DNA of 17,539 nucleotides from an uncultured Blautia sp. Lineage in GTDB: Bacteria > Bacillota > Clostridia > Lachnospirales > Lachnospiraceae. Below, in pieces: positions 6,050 to 15,062 of this stretch. Made by a program: the position numbers and the translations under genes. The stretch's first letter is position 1; every line of letters begins with the position of its first letter. The stretch covers positions 1 to 17,539 of the forward strand of contig CAAFRY010000259.1 of assembly GCA_900765525.1 (NCBI GenBank), read 5' to 3'. The notes beneath the pieces are model-generated. The model was not told the DNA's origin. It did no database searches and saw only the letters and a list, made by a program, of their open reading frames with translations.

Positions 6050-7707
6050 CAAAACGTATTTTTAAATCCATTCTTTTGGCTGCCTTTGTTGTGCTTTTGG
6101 CAAGCGCAGGGCTGACTTTGGGAGTTTTGTATAATCATTTCGGAAATCAGTTAGAAAAAGAGCTTCGGACAGAAGCGGAATATCTGGCTATTGCTGTGGA
6201 AAAGGAAGGAATGAAGGCTTTTGACTCTCTTCCTGCAGAAGCACAGCGTATTACCTATGTGGATACTGACGGCACCGTGCTGTTTGACAATGCAGCGGAA
6301 GCAGACCAGATGGAAAACCATAAAGAGAGGGAAGAAATCGAGGAAGCCATGGAAAAAGGAAGAGGTTCTGCTGTTAGAACCTCAGATACACTTTCCAGAA
6401 AAACTTTGTACTTTGCTCTGCGGTTGGAAGACGGCACTGTACTGCGGGTATCCAGTGAACAGTATAATGTGCCCGGGCTTATTGGAGGGATGGTACAGCC
6501 TATGCTGCTGATTCTTCTCCTTATGCTGATTATATCCGGCTTCCTGGCTTCACGGCTGGCAAAGCATATCGTAAATCCGCTGAATAGTCTGGATTTGGAC
6601 CATCCTCAGGAAAACCAGACCTATGATGAGATAGCGCCTCTGCTGACCAAGATAAGCAGACAGCAGAATTCTCTCCAGAGAGAGATTGCAGATGCTAAAC
6701 GGCAGCAGGAGGAATTTTCCATTATCACTGAAAATATGGAGGAAGGCTTTTTGGTCATTGACTCTCACACAGAGGTTCTCTCTTATAATTCCAGCGCCCT
6801 GAGGCTTTTGGGAGCAGAGGAGAAACAAGCCAGACAAAGCGTGCTGGCCCTGAACCGCAGCGAGGCTTTTCAGGATACGGTGGAAAGAGTCCTCAGCGGA
6901 CAGCATGTGATTTCCAACCAGGAATTTCAGGGTATAAGCTGCCAGGTGGCAGCCAATCCGGTTTTCCAGGACGGAAAGGTTACAGGAGCCGTAATCCTGA
7001 TTCTGGATGTAACGGAGAAGATGAATGGGGAGAAAATGCGCCGGGAGTTTACGGCCAATGTATCTCATGAATTGAAAACCCCCCTAACTTCTATTTCAGG
7101 ATTTGCGGAGATTATCAGCGACGGCTTTGTAAGACCGGAGGATACCAAGAAATTTGCGGGACGCATCTTTAACGAGGCCCAGAGACTGATTACCCTGGTA
7201 AATGACGTGATTAAAATTTCTCAGCTTGACGAGGGCAAGCTGCCTTATGAGCGGGAAAGTGTGGATTTATATGAGACGGTCAGGGAGATTTTGAAGCGTA
7301 TGGAAGAGTCTGCTAATGCAGAGGGAATCCATTTGTATCTGTACGGTCCCCATGTGAAGGCTGACACAGTGAGAACGATTCTGGAGGAGGTTTTATATAA
7401 TCTCTGTGACAATGGAATCAAATATAACAAAAAAGGCGGAAGCCTGACGGTAACCCTTTCTATGGAAGGGGATTGTCCCCGCATAATGGTGGAGGACACT
7501 GGAATCGGTATTTCCGAGGAGGACCAGAAGAGAATCTTTGAGCGGTTCTACCGGGTAGATAAAAGCCATTCTAAAGCCATCGGAGGCACCGGCCTGGGAC
7601 TTTCTATTGTGAAGCATGGCAGCATGTTTCTGGGTGGAGATATGAAGGTAGAAAGCACCCTGGGAGAAGGCAGCCGTTTTATCCTGACCCTGCCGGGACA
7701 GGCGTAA
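6046..7707 (+). CDS. phoR: Sensor histidine kinase PhoR
   Basis: A 553-residue membrane sensor kinase, the partner of the response regulator it overlaps. Order: membrane segment 1 (~8-30); an external domain (~31-147) containing RITYVDTDGTVLFDN; membrane segment 2 (~150-170); a short, degenerate HAMP-like linker (~170-212); a PAS domain (~225-322); the HisKA domain with phospho-acceptor His341 in SHELKTPL; and a GHKL ATPase domain with N-box NLCDNGIKYN (452-461), G1 VEDTGIGI (482-489), F-box IFERFYRVDKS (497-507) and G2 GGTGLGLSIV (513-522). All catalytic motifs are intact. AGGAGGG at about 6034-6040 serves the ATG. Given pst-phoU linkage it most likely reads phosphate status through PhoU and the transporter rather than by binding phosphate itself; that part is inference. 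Confidence 0.93.
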   Translation: MTKRIFKSILLAAFVVLLASAGLTLGVLYNHFGNQLEKELRTEAEYLAIAVEKEGMKAFDSLPAEAQRITYVDTDGTVLFDNAAEADQMENHKEREEIEEAMEKGRGSAVRTSDTLSRKTLYFALRLEDGTVLRVSSEQYNVPGLIGGMVQPMLLILLLMLIISGFLASRLAKHIVNPLNSLDLDHPQENQTYDEIAPLLTKISRQQNSLQREIADAKRQQEEFSIITENMEEGFLVIDSHTEVLSYNSSALRLLGAEEKQARQSVLALNRSEAFQDTVERVLSGQHVISNQEFQGISCQVAANPVFQDGKVTGAVILILDVTEKMNGEKMRREFTANVSHELKTPLTSISGFAEIISDGFVRPEDTKKFAGRIFNEAQRLITLVNDVIKISQLDEGKLPYERESVDLYETVREILKRMEESANAEGIHLYLYGPHVKADTVRTILEEVLYNLCDNGIKYNKKGGSLTVTLSMEGDCPRIMVEDTGIGISEEDQKRIFERFYRVDKSHSKAIGGTGLGLSIVKHGSMFLGGDMKVESTLGEGSRFILTLPGQA

Positions 7708-7727
7708 TAGAATAAGAAAAACAGACG

Positions 7728-7780
7728 AAAAAAGGCGAGTCCTAAAAAGGAATTTTATCCTTATGGGCCCGCCTTTTTTT
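7728..7780. terminator. Two-way terminator between phoR and the V-ATPase operon
   Basis: An A-tract plus GGCGAGTCC (7728-7742) pairs with GGGCCCGCC plus a T-tract (7765-7779), giving about 15 bp with one mismatch and one G-U pair around a 22-nt loop. T runs exist on both strands, so it can end both the phoR transcript and the oncoming V-ATPase transcript. The last T forms part of the stop codon of the subunit D gene. Confidence 0.85.
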
Positions 7781-8400
7781 CAGCCACTTTTTTTTCTTTG
7801 TTTGATTACCTTCAGCCTGGTGAAATCTTCCCTTTCTTTTTCTTCCAAAGCATTGGAAATACTCTTTGTGAGAGCCTCGAATTTGGGGATGGTTATATTT
7901 TTCAGGGCGTTTGCCCTTTTCTGGGTCTTTTTGATATTCACAGCCAGCCGGTAGGCGGAATTTTCCACCATAGAAAGCCGGATAGTCAGTTCCTTTACCT
8001 TTTCAAAAGCAGCCCTGGCTTCATCCAGGGAAGCCTTGGTGCCATAATAGGCGTAGGTCGGCTCTCCTGTTGAGGTGTCAAAACGAACCAGAGGGATTTC
8101 GGTTCCCATAACGCTCCTGGTTTTAATGGAAATAGAATCCTCCACCGGGACAGTCCGGGAAATTTCCTGGACATTGCTGATTCCGATTTCCATATTGGCC
8201 CGCTGCAGAGCAGCATAGGCGGTGCGGAAGGTAATGTCAATCTGGGACTGAATGTCTTTTGCCTGGTCAATCAAATCCATCAGCTCCCGGATAAGAATAT
8301 TTCTCTTCTTATCCATCAAATCAAAGCCCTGCCTGGAAAGGGCCAGGGAATTTTTGGCCAATATGAGATTGCCTTTGGTGGGAAAAGTATTCGGGTCCAA
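7780..8400 (-). CDS. ntpD: V-type ATP synthase subunit D (central rotor shaft)
   Basis: A 206-residue protein forming the coiled-coil shaft that turns inside the A3B3 head and links ATP turnover to ring rotation. The family pattern is clear at the N-terminus (PTKGNLILAKNSLALSRQGFDLMDKKRNIL, split here only for description: PTKGNLILAKNSLAL then DLMDKKRNILIREL) and a long C-terminal helix (KVKELTIRLSMVENSAYRLA, NIKKTQKRANALKN). Length is in the normal range (about 200-215). It starts with TTG: an excellent ribosome site (AGGAGG, plus-strand 8408-8413) lies 7 nt upstream and no better ATG exists. That site overlaps the subunit B stop codon, which suggests coupled translation. It is the last gene of the operon and its stop codon overlaps the terminator. 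Confidence 0.93.
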   Translation of the reverse strand: MDPNTFPTKGNLILAKNSLALSRQGFDLMDKKRNILIRELMDLIDQAKDIQSQIDITFRTAYAALQRANMEIGISNVQEISRTVPVEDSISIKTRSVMGTEIPLVRFDTSTGEPTYAYYGTKASLDEARAAFEKVKELTIRLSMVENSAYRLAVNIKKTQKRANALKNITIPKFEALTKSISNALEEKEREDFTRLKVIKQRKKSG

Positions 8401-8411
8401 AAAACCACCTC

Positions 8412-9794
8412 CTAAGCTTCTGCGGGATGATAGTATTTATCCAATATTTTGGTATCGATACGGTCCAGCTCTTCCCGGGGAATCATGCCCAGCAGCTCCC
8501 AGCCCTTGTCCAGGGTATCCAGGATAGTGCGGTTTTCATCGGCTTTCTGGCCCACGAATTCCTCCTCAAAGGCTGTGCCGAATTTCAGGTATATTTTATC
8601 AATAGGTGAAAGCTCGTCCTCGCCGATAACTGAGGCCAGGGCTCTGGCATCTCCCACCTTAGCGTAACAGGAAAAAAGCTGGTTGGCTACGTCCTGATGG
8701 TCTTCTCTGGTGAAGCCTTCCCCAATACCGTCCTTCATAAGACGGGACAAGGAGGGCAGCACGTTGATAGGGGGATAGATGGCCTGCCCGTGAAGCTGGC
8801 GCTCTAATACAATCTGTCCTTCTGTGATATATCCTGTAAGGTCCGGGATAGGATGGGTAATGTCATCGTTGGGCATGGTGAGAATAGGAATCTGGGTTAC
8901 AGAACCTTCTCCTCCATGTACAATACCTGCCCGTTCATAAAGGGTGGCAAGCTCACTGTAAAGATAACCGGGGTAACCTTTTCTGGATGGGATTTCTCCT
9001 TTGGAAGAGGAAACCTCACGCATGGCCTCACAGAAAGAGGTAATGTCTGTCAGAATAACCAGAATATGCATACCCTTTTCAAAAGCCAGATATTCTGCGG
9101 CTGTAAGGGCCACCTTGGGGGTGATAAGCCTTTCCACAACCGGGTCGTTGGCCAGATTCAAATACATGACCACATGGTCGGAAACACCGCTTTCCTCAAA
9201 GGTCCTGCGGAAAAACTCAGCTACATCGTATTTCACGCCCATGGCTGCGAAAACAATGGCGAATTTCTCATCGCTGTCTCCTCCCAGAGAAGCCTGCTGT
9301 ACAATCTGTGCAGCCAGCTGGTCGTGGGGCAGTCCGTTTCCCGAGAAAATAGGAAGCTTCTGTCCACGGATTAAGGTGGTCAGTCCGTCGATAGCCGAGA
9401 TTCCGGTCTGGATAAAGTTTCTGGGATATTCCCTGGTTACAGGATTCAGAGGAAGCCCGTTTATATTCGCCTTCGTTTCCGGGATAACCGGTCCCAAGCC
9501 GTCTATAGGCCTTCCTATGCCGTCAAAGGTGCGGCCCAGAATATCCGGAGAAAGCTCTACCTCCATAGGATGGCCGCTAAGCCTTGTACGGGTGTTCAGA
9601 AGAGACATATTTTCCGTTCCCTCAAAAACCTGAATCACAGCTTTATCCTCATAGATTTCGATAATACGTCCCAGCTTTTTGGAGCCGTCTTCCACACGAA
9701 ATTCTACAATCTCGTCATAGGAGGCGTTCTTGACTCCTTCCAGGACAACCAGAGGGCCGTTTATTTCACTTAAGCCCAAATATTCAATTGCCAT
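8412..9794 (-). CDS. ntpB: V-type ATP synthase subunit B (regulatory head subunit)
   Basis: A 460-residue non-catalytic head subunit that alternates with subunit A in the A3B3 hexamer. It lacks a working Walker A: the equivalent loop reads SGNGLPHD (151-158), the hallmark of V-type B subunits. Other typical segments are [70 protein letters not shown], and [17 protein letters not shown]. Length matches the family. The ATG is preceded by AAGGAGGG (plus-strand 9802-9809), which overlaps the subunit A stop codon. It lies between A and D in the standard A-B-D order. Confidence 0.97.
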   Translation of the reverse strand: MAIEYLGLSEINGPLVVLEGVKNASYDEIVEFRVEDGSKKLGRIIEIYEDKAVIQVFEGTENMSLLNTRTRLSGHPMEVELSPDILGRTFDGIGRPIDGLGPVIPETKANINGLPLNPVTREYPRNFIQTGISAIDGLTTLIRGQKLPIFSGNGLPHDQLAAQIVQQASLGGDSDEKFAIVFAAMGVKYDVAEFFRRTFEESGVSDHVVMYLNLANDPVVERLITPKVALTAAEYLAFEKGMHILVILTDITSFCEAMREVSSSKGEIPSRKGYPGYLYSELATLYERAGIVHGGEGSVTQIPILTMPNDDITHPIPDLTGYITEGQIVLERQLHGQAIYPPINVLPSLSRLMKDGIGEGFTREDHQDVANQLFSCYAKVGDARALASVIGEDELSPIDKIYLKFGTAFEEEFVGQKADENRTILDTLDKGWELLGMIPREELDRIDTKILDKYYHPAEA

Positions 9795-9807
9795 AGCTCG
9801 TCCCTCC

Positions 9808-11577
9808 TTATCCGTTCTTTTCCATTACCGTGCGGTAGAATTCATCAATTGCTGTTATATAATCTTCCATTTTTTCCAGATGGTCATTTGGCACATCATA
9901 TTTAATGGCAATGACCTTTTCGAAAATATTTTCCTGTTTTAGTACAGATACAGGCATGCCCATTCCAATCAGTATCCTGCATTTTTGATTCAGATAAAGG
10001 ATAACCTCCATCATCTTAAACTGCTTTTCCAGAGATACACAGGTGTCGTCCGGATGGAAGGCATTTTGCTGGAGAAAGCCCAGACGGATAACTCTGGCGA
10101 TTTCCAGGGTCAGCTTCTGGTCGTCAGGAAGCACGTCGCTACCGATGAGCTTTACAATCTCCATGAGGCTGCTTTCTGAATTCAATAGTGCCATAATCTG
10201 GTTTCTGTCCTCCACAAATTTGGGAGATACATTTTCACTGTACCAGTGAGATAAATCACCCAGGTACTCACTGTAGCTGGTCAGCCAGTGGATAGCCGGG
10301 AAGTGACGGGCATAGGCCAGAGACTTATCCAGGCCCCAGAAGCAGCGGACAAAACGCTTAGTGTTCTGGGTTACCGGCTCAGAAAAATCACCGCCCTGGG
10401 GGGAAACTGCTCCGATAATGGAAACAGAACCCTCGGTGCCGTTAAGATTCTGCATCATACCAGCCCGCTCATAGAAGCCGGAAAGCCGGGAGGCCAGATA
10501 AGCGGGGAAGCCTTCTTCTGCAGGCATCTCCTCCAGACGTCCGGAAAGCTCTCGCAGAGCCTCTGCCCACCGGGAAGTAGAATCAGCCATAATAGCTACG
10601 TCATAGCCCATATCCCGGTAATATTCTGCCAGTGTGATGCCGGTATAGATAGAAGCCTCACGGGCTGCCACAGGCATATTGGAGGTATTGGCAATAAGAG
10701 TAGTTCTGGCCATCAGAGGGTTTCCTGTTTTCGGGTCGTGGAGCTTGGAGAAATCCTCCAAAACCTGGGTCATTTCATTTCCACGCTCTCCGCAGCCGAT
10801 ATATACGATTATGTCAGCATCAGACCATTTGGCAATCTGGTGCTGGGTCATGGTCTTTCCTGTCCCGAAGCCTCCCGGTACTGCAGCGGTTCCTCCCTTT
10901 GCAATGGGGAACAGAGTATCCAGGATACGCTGTCCTGTTACCAGAGGTTTGGAAGCAGGGTAACGCTTGCTGGTGGGACGGGGAATCCGGATAGGCCATT
11001 TCTGGGCCAGCTTCAGCTCATATTCACTGCCGTCCTCCAAAGTCAGCACTGCAATAGGCTGGGTGATAGTGTATTTTCCGTCCGGCATTACGCTTTTTAT
11101 GATTCCGTGAAGATTTGGGGGAACCATGGATTTGTGTACAATAGAGGCAGTTTCCTGAACCGTGGCAATGACGGTTCCGCCCCATACCTCTGTGCCCGGA
11201 GAAATTGTCATATGCACATCCCATTCTTTTTGGGTGTCCAGGGAGTCTACCTGCATACCTCTGGAGATATATTTTCCGGACTGCTGTGCAATTACGGAAA
11301 GAGGCCGCTGGATACCGTCAAAAATATTGTCCAGGATACCGGGACCCAGGGTGACGGAGATGGCGTCTCCTGTGGCTTCCACCGTTTCTCCGGGGCGAAG
11401 GCCGCTGGTCTCCTCGAAAACCTGTACTGTAGTGGAATCTTTGGTCAGAGAGATAACTTCACCTACCAGATGTTCTTGTCCTACATGGACCATCTCGGAC
11501 ATTTTAAAGCCCGTGTTTCCTTTCAGATAAATGACAGGGCCGTTAATACCGTAAATGATTCCAGTTCTATTACTCAT
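9808..11577 (-). CDS. ntpA: V-type ATP synthase subunit A (catalytic)
   Basis: A 589-residue catalytic subunit that hydrolyses or makes ATP in the A3B3 head. It shows the N-terminal beta-barrel (to ~75), the non-homologous insert specific to V-type A subunits (~115-190), Walker A GGFGTGKT (235-242), the catalytic-glutamate loop GCGERGNEM with Glu264, the Walker B region [15 protein letters not shown] (326-340), and [19 protein letters not shown]. The P-loop has Gly at its second position where Pro or Ala is commoner, and Thr before the final GK; all catalytic residues are kept. GGAGGG seven bases upstream supports the ATG at 11577. The start overlaps the end of the subunit E gene by 8 nt. Confidence 0.97.
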   Translation of the reverse strand: MSNRTGIIYGINGPVIYLKGNTGFKMSEMVHVGQEHLVGEVISLTKDSTTVQVFEETSGLRPGETVEATGDAISVTLGPGILDNIFDGIQRPLSVIAQQSGKYISRGMQVDSLDTQKEWDVHMTISPGTEVWGGTVIATVQETASIVHKSMVPPNLHGIIKSVMPDGKYTITQPIAVLTLEDGSEYELKLAQKWPIRIPRPTSKRYPASKPLVTGQRILDTLFPIAKGGTAAVPGGFGTGKTMTQHQIAKWSDADIIVYIGCGERGNEMTQVLEDFSKLHDPKTGNPLMARTTLIANTSNMPVAAREASIYTGITLAEYYRDMGYDVAIMADSTSRWAEALRELSGRLEEMPAEEGFPAYLASRLSGFYERAGMMQNLNGTEGSVSIIGAVSPQGGDFSEPVTQNTKRFVRCFWGLDKSLAYARHFPAIHWLTSYSEYLGDLSHWYSENVSPKFVEDRNQIMALLNSESSLMEIVKLIGSDVLPDDQKLTLEIARVIRLGFLQQNAFHPDDTCVSLEKQFKMMEVILYLNQKCRILIGMGMPVSVLKQENIFEKVIAIKYDVPNDHLEKMEDYITAIDEFYRTVMEKNG

Positions 11578-12157
11578 TTGTCAGCCCTCCGTCAAAATTA
11601 AAGTTCTCCTTCTCGCTTTCAAACATGCTGAGAAGGGTGTAGTCAATGAGAATATTTTTTTGGGGAATCACAGCCTTAATGCCTCCCATAAAGGGAGTGG
11701 GAGAGATAAGAGGTGTGATTCCGGTGCGCTTTTTCAGTTCTTCTGAAAGCCCTTCGTCAGAGGCAGAGAGATAAACCTGTACCTGGTCATCCTGGGCAAT
11801 GGCAAGAGCTCTCTTGGTCATGTCCTCCAGCCAGTCTCCATAGGCAGGGCCGGAAATAAAGGATTTTAGCATATCCTCCACTTCCTGAAAAAGCTTTTCC
11901 CGCAATTCCTGTTGCTTTTTGGAAAGCTGCCGTTTGATGTGGAGATGCTCTGAGGACAGGGCCTTATTGATTTCCCTGGCGGAATTTTCAGACTGAATCT
12001 TCAACTGGTTTTCCGCAGCAGCCTGTTTTTGGGCTTTATGTTCCTCCAACTGGGTGTCCAGGGATGTTCTGTATTCCTCAATGGCCTTGGCGGCCTCGTC
12101 CTTTGCGCTTTCCATGGACACTTCATAGAAATGGCGCAGCTTTTCTTCTATAGTCAT
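11570..12157 (-). CDS. ntpE: V-type ATP synthase subunit E (peripheral stalk)
   Basis: A 195-residue peripheral-stalk subunit that, as a heterodimer with a G/H-type coiled-coil protein, holds the head still against rotor torque. The N-terminal ~95 residues are a charged long helix rich in Glu, Lys, Gln and Ala. The C-terminal half is the globular E domain that binds the head (VQVYLSASDEG, GGIKAVIPQKNILIDYTLLSM). A GTG three codons upstream (12166) is also in frame, but AGAAGG lies 8 nt before the ATG at 12157 and overlaps that GTG, so the ATG is preferred. It is 16 nt after subunit F and overlaps subunit A by 8 nt. Confidence 0.9.
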   Translation of the reverse strand: MTIEEKLRHFYEVSMESAKDEAAKAIEEYRTSLDTQLEEHKAQKQAAAENQLKIQSENSAREINKALSSEHLHIKRQLSKKQQELREKLFQEVEDMLKSFISGPAYGDWLEDMTKRALAIAQDDQVQVYLSASDEGLSEELKKRTGITPLISPTPFMGGIKAVIPQKNILIDYTLLSMFESEKENFNFDGGLTNE

Positions 12158-12173
12158 ATCTGTCACCTTCTTA

Positions 12174-12482
12174 TTATAATTTTAGTCCGATGGCTTCATT
12201 CACATAGGAAGTGATGAAGTCGGGGGCCCGTCCTGTGCCGTGGCGGTCAGGAATTTCAATAAGGAGAGGGAGACGGTGATTCAGCCGGACATCATCTATA
12301 ATGTCAGGGAATTCTTTCCCGAACTTTTCCGTAAGGAGAATCACGCCGTTTTCTCTGTCTGCAATGGCGTCCTGGAGTGCATGTTTCAGCTCCTCCCGTT
12401 CATGGACCACCACACCCTCCACCCCGGCCAGACGTAAACCGGTGTAAGTGTCGATATTATCGCTGATTAAAAACATTTTCAT
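12174..12482 (-). CDS. ntpF: V-type ATP synthase subunit F (central stalk)
   Basis: A 102-residue small alpha/beta subunit that binds subunit D in the rotating central stalk. It begins KMFLISDNIDTYTGLRLAGVEG and contains GVILLTEKFGKEF and LPLLIEIPDRHG, the three landmark segments of the family. The ATG at 12482 follows GGAAGGA at good spacing; a second ATG two codons later is less well placed. It lies 21 nt after the ring subunit gene and 16 nt before subunit E. Length is normal. Confidence 0.92.
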   Translation of the reverse strand: MKMFLISDNIDTYTGLRLAGVEGVVVHEREELKHALQDAIADRENGVILLTEKFGKEFPDIIDDVRLNHRLPLLIEIPDRHGTGRAPDFITSYVNEAIGLKL

Positions 12483-12503
12483 GGAAAATCATCCTTCCCT
12501 GTA

Positions 12504-12941
12504 TCAGCCTAATCTTCCCAGAATCATAAAGGAAATAATCAATCCGTACAGTGCGATACCTTCTGCCATGGCTACGAAAATCATGGACTTACCGAAAAGT
12601 GAGCCGTCTTCACTGATAGCGCCTAAAGCTGCGCTGGCAGAGCTGGCGACGGCGATACCGGAGCCGATACCGGAAAGTCCTGTTACCAGAGCTGCACCCA
12701 GGTATCCCAGACCTTCAGCCAGACCGGAGCCTGCTGCGTCCGGAGCAGCCTGTGCGCTGACCGTTCCGCCGAACATCATCAAAGTTCCCACCACAAGGGC
12801 GCCAAAGAAAAAGAAGCAGTTTACGGCCAGAGATTTTTTATAGCGTTTTTTGTTTCTTTCCCCTAAGAAAAAAGCTCCGAAGGGGATGATGATGCTTAAA
12901 ATCAAAGCAGCTGCAATTGTGATTTGGATAATAGTTGTCAT
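12504..12941 (-). CDS. ntpK: V-type ATP synthase subunit K (membrane ring proteolipid)
   Basis: A 145-residue proteolipid that forms the rotating ion-carrying ring. Hydrophobic segments lie at ~3-27, ~38-60, ~78-103 and ~117-142. The second pair is the functional hairpin: LVTGLSGIGSGIAVASSASAALG, then VAMAEGIALYG with ion-binding Glu127. The first pair has no carboxylate. Its loop is strongly basic (ERNKKRYKK) and the second helix ends VSAQA-AP at 61-67, which resembles a signal-peptidase site; cleavage there would leave a two-helix proteolipid. Against Enterococcus hirae NtpK recalled from memory, the sodium-ligand Gln110 aligns with Val98. AGGAGGA precedes the ATG. A 147-nt spacer separates it from subunit I upstream. 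Confidence 0.92.
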   Translation of the reverse strand: MTTIIQITIAAALILSIIIPFGAFFLGERNKKRYKKSLAVNCFFFFGALVVGTLMMFGGTVSAQAAPDAAGSGLAEGLGYLGAALVTGLSGIGSGIAVASSASAALGAISEDGSLFGKSMIFVAMAEGIALYGLIISFMILGRLG

Positions 12942-13088
12942 AACAATGTCCTCCTGAAATTCAATTTTTTTCTTTTATAAATGTTGGGGTCAAAAGGTAT
13001 TTGACCTGCTACGCCTCATTCCTTCGCCTTGCAGAATGAAAATTCATTCTACGTCATTATGCCGAAAATGAACGTGCCAGTACACTAT
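12942..13088 (-). other. Structured 147-nt spacer between the I and K subunit genes
   Basis: No gene is seen here, and this is the only large gap in an otherwise tight operon. On the transcribed strand it can form: an ~8-bp stem with one bulge (13075-13051), a perfect 7-bp stem AGAATGA/TCATTCT with 4-nt loop (13050-13033), an alternative partner for the second arm (GAATGA at 13021-13016), and a perfect 7-bp stem GGTCAAA/TTTGACC with 5-nt loop (13006-12988). No U run follows, so it is not a usual terminator. It ends in a poly-A-rich stretch and the AGGAGGA of subunit K. Confidence 0.6.
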
Positions 13089-15044
13089 TTAGGCTCTGCG
13101 TGATGATTTTTTTCTGTTTACCCGCTTCAGGAAAGGCTGAAATTCCTTTCCGCTGCCTTTATAAAAACGGCTGAACATTTCGTAGTATTCCAGACGAAGA
13201 ACCTGGATTCCTACAATCAGGCCCTCCATGGCGCATACGAAAAGGTTGCCCAGTACAATAATGAGCCAGTTAATGCTGCCGCCGTCCTCTGCGCCTGCCA
13301 GCATAAGAACCACTCCCATCATGGCCGCATGGCTTACTGCAAAGGCGCCGATACGGACAAAGGAAAGAGTATTGGACAGGAAGCTGAGCATTATCTCGAA
13401 AAGTTCGAAAAAGCTCTGTACAAAAAACATAGGCTTGCTGCCCTCTATGGCCGGGGATTTTTTCTTCACCAGCCGGGTAAGGGGCTCCTTCAGCATAATG
13501 ATAATCAGCGGAACCCCAAAAAGGATAATCAGCACAACAGCCGCCGGCATAGGGTTTCCCGTCAGCAGCAGGATGGCAGATACCGTAAGGGTTCCGTAGA
13601 ATATCAGGCCGCAAACCGCATTCTGGTCAAACCAGGTTCCTTCCACATCATGGATGCGTACTGCGTTGATGATATGGAATACCATGGTTATGAGAATCAG
13701 GAACATTCCAAAAACAATAGCCGCTACAAATACCGTGTTCATATTTCCGAGACCCGGCACTAAGGTCATGGCCTCTGAGGGCCTTAGCCAGACAGCGTCT
13801 ATCAAATCTTCAAATCCGAAAATACTTCCGAACATAAAACCGAAGAAAGTGGAGAATATACCGGCTGTGCCGATAATGGCAGCCAAATCCATATGTTTCT
13901 TCTTATAAAGTAGAAATCCTCCAACAGCCAGAAGCAGTCCCTGTCCTATATCCCCGAACATAATACCGAAAATAAAGGAATAGGTCAGGGCTACAAAAAT
14001 AGTAGGGTCCATCTCATGATAATCCGGAAGCCCGTACATTTTCACATACATTTCAAAGGGCTTGAAAATTTTCGGATTTTTTAGTTTTGTAGGGGGCTTG
14101 CAGCTTATTTCGTTTTTATCGTCCTCTACAATACAGAACAAGTTAGAATCATTTTCCACATCCTTCATAAAAGAAGCAGCATCCTTTTCGCTCATCCAGC
14201 CGCAAAGGATGTAAAAGGTTTCCTGATGCTCCTTTACACAGGCAGCTACCTTGCGCACGTCAAAATTAGTGGACAGGGCGTTTAATGCGGCCTGTGCAGA
14301 CAGCAGCAGGGAAGCATCTCCCGTAAGAAGCTGCTGCATGGATTCCTGACATTGGGCGTATTTTTTATCGATGTCTGCCAGTCTGGCGCTTAGGGCCTCC
14401 TGGATTTGCTGGGGCGTACCGTGGCAGTAGTCCTTTTTCAAGTAGATTCTCTCGAAATGCATAGAGGAAAATACAGCGTCCACTTGTTCCATTTTGGTCC
14501 ACAGGACAAAATACAGACCCCACACATAGTCGTCCTCATAACAAGGATAAAAAATGGTATCCAGGTTGTCATAAACATATTCTTTGAATTTTTCGTAATA
14601 TTCCTTGGGTATCCGGCCAAACCGTACCTGTACAAAGCGGTAGCGGATTAGTTTCTCCACATCTTCGGGAAGGGAGACAAAAGGGCTTATCCGCTGCAGG
14701 GCTTCTGTCAGGGCGGCCCGCTGTTCTTCCAGATTTCCGGCTTCCAGCCGCAGCTTAGAAAGCCGTTCTCTCAGGGCCTCCAGCAGAGGCTGGATTTCCT
14801 CCAGGGAAATATCCTGAATGGGAACCTTGTGGGTATCTCCCAGAAGCCCCACCAATTCGTTTACCTTGGCCAGCAGTTCTTTATAGGGGTTAATCTGGAT
14901 ATAAGGAGATAAATGCCGCACCTTGGTAAGCTGAGCCATAGCGTTTTCCAGATGGATTTCGTATTTAGACAGATATTCGTCCACCACCCGGTCAATATCC
15001 GCTTTTGGGCCGGTAATACTCAGGAACTTCATCTTCTCAATCAT
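13089..15044 (-). CDS. ntpI: V-type ATP synthase subunit I (membrane stator, a-type)
   Basis: A 651-residue stator subunit that supplies the ion half-channels facing the ring. The first ~330 residues are the cytoplasmic arm that holds the peripheral stalks, with a coiled coil near 85-115. The rest is membrane domain with about seven or eight hydrophobic segments starting at ~348 (FVALTYSFIFGIMFGDIGQG). The essential ring-facing arginine is Arg564 in LSFVRIGAFAVSHAAMM, aligning with yeast Vph1 Arg735. The conserved EGLIVGIQVLRLEYYEMFSRFY follows at ~607-628. GGAGGTG precedes the ATG, 18 nt after subunit C. Length is normal for bacterial subunit I. Confidence 0.95.
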   Translation of the reverse strand: MIEKMKFLSITGPKADIDRVVDEYLSKYEIHLENAMAQLTKVRHLSPYIQINPYKELLAKVNELVGLLGDTHKVPIQDISLEEIQPLLEALRERLSKLRLEAGNLEEQRAALTEALQRISPFVSLPEDVEKLIRYRFVQVRFGRIPKEYYEKFKEYVYDNLDTIFYPCYEDDYVWGLYFVLWTKMEQVDAVFSSMHFERIYLKKDYCHGTPQQIQEALSARLADIDKKYAQCQESMQQLLTGDASLLLSAQAALNALSTNFDVRKVAACVKEHQETFYILCGWMSEKDAASFMKDVENDSNLFCIVEDDKNEISCKPPTKLKNPKIFKPFEMYVKMYGLPDYHEMDPTIFVALTYSFIFGIMFGDIGQGLLLAVGGFLLYKKKHMDLAAIIGTAGIFSTFFGFMFGSIFGFEDLIDAVWLRPSEAMTLVPGLGNMNTVFVAAIVFGMFLILITMVFHIINAVRIHDVEGTWFDQNAVCGLIFYGTLTVSAILLLTGNPMPAAVVLIILFGVPLIIIMLKEPLTRLVKKKSPAIEGSKPMFFVQSFFELFEIMLSFLSNTLSFVRIGAFAVSHAAMMGVVLMLAGAEDGGSINWLIIVLGNLFVCAMEGLIVGIQVLRLEYYEMFSRFYKGSGKEFQPFLKRVNRKKSSRRA

Positions 15045-15062
15045 TTAATCACCTCCGAGTTG

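Noticed and set aside
6046..7707. PhoR lacking a HAMP domain
   Set aside because: A short HAMP-like stretch (HIVNPLNSL through LLTKISRQQ) follows the second membrane segment; degenerate linkers are common in this kinase type.
8853..9633. Overlapping plus-strand open frames of 173 and 210 codons opposite subunit B
   Set aside because: Antisense to a conserved gene with low-complexity, Ser-rich translations and no family match that I recognise.
10288..11601. 437-codon open frame on the plus strand opposite subunit A
   Set aside because: It is the antisense shadow of a highly conserved ATPase gene; its translation shows no recognisable domain, and the subunit A reading is beyond doubt.
12988..13006. 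Terminator inside the V-ATPase operon
   Set aside because: The 7-bp stem is not followed by a T run on the transcribed strand, and essential genes continue downstream.
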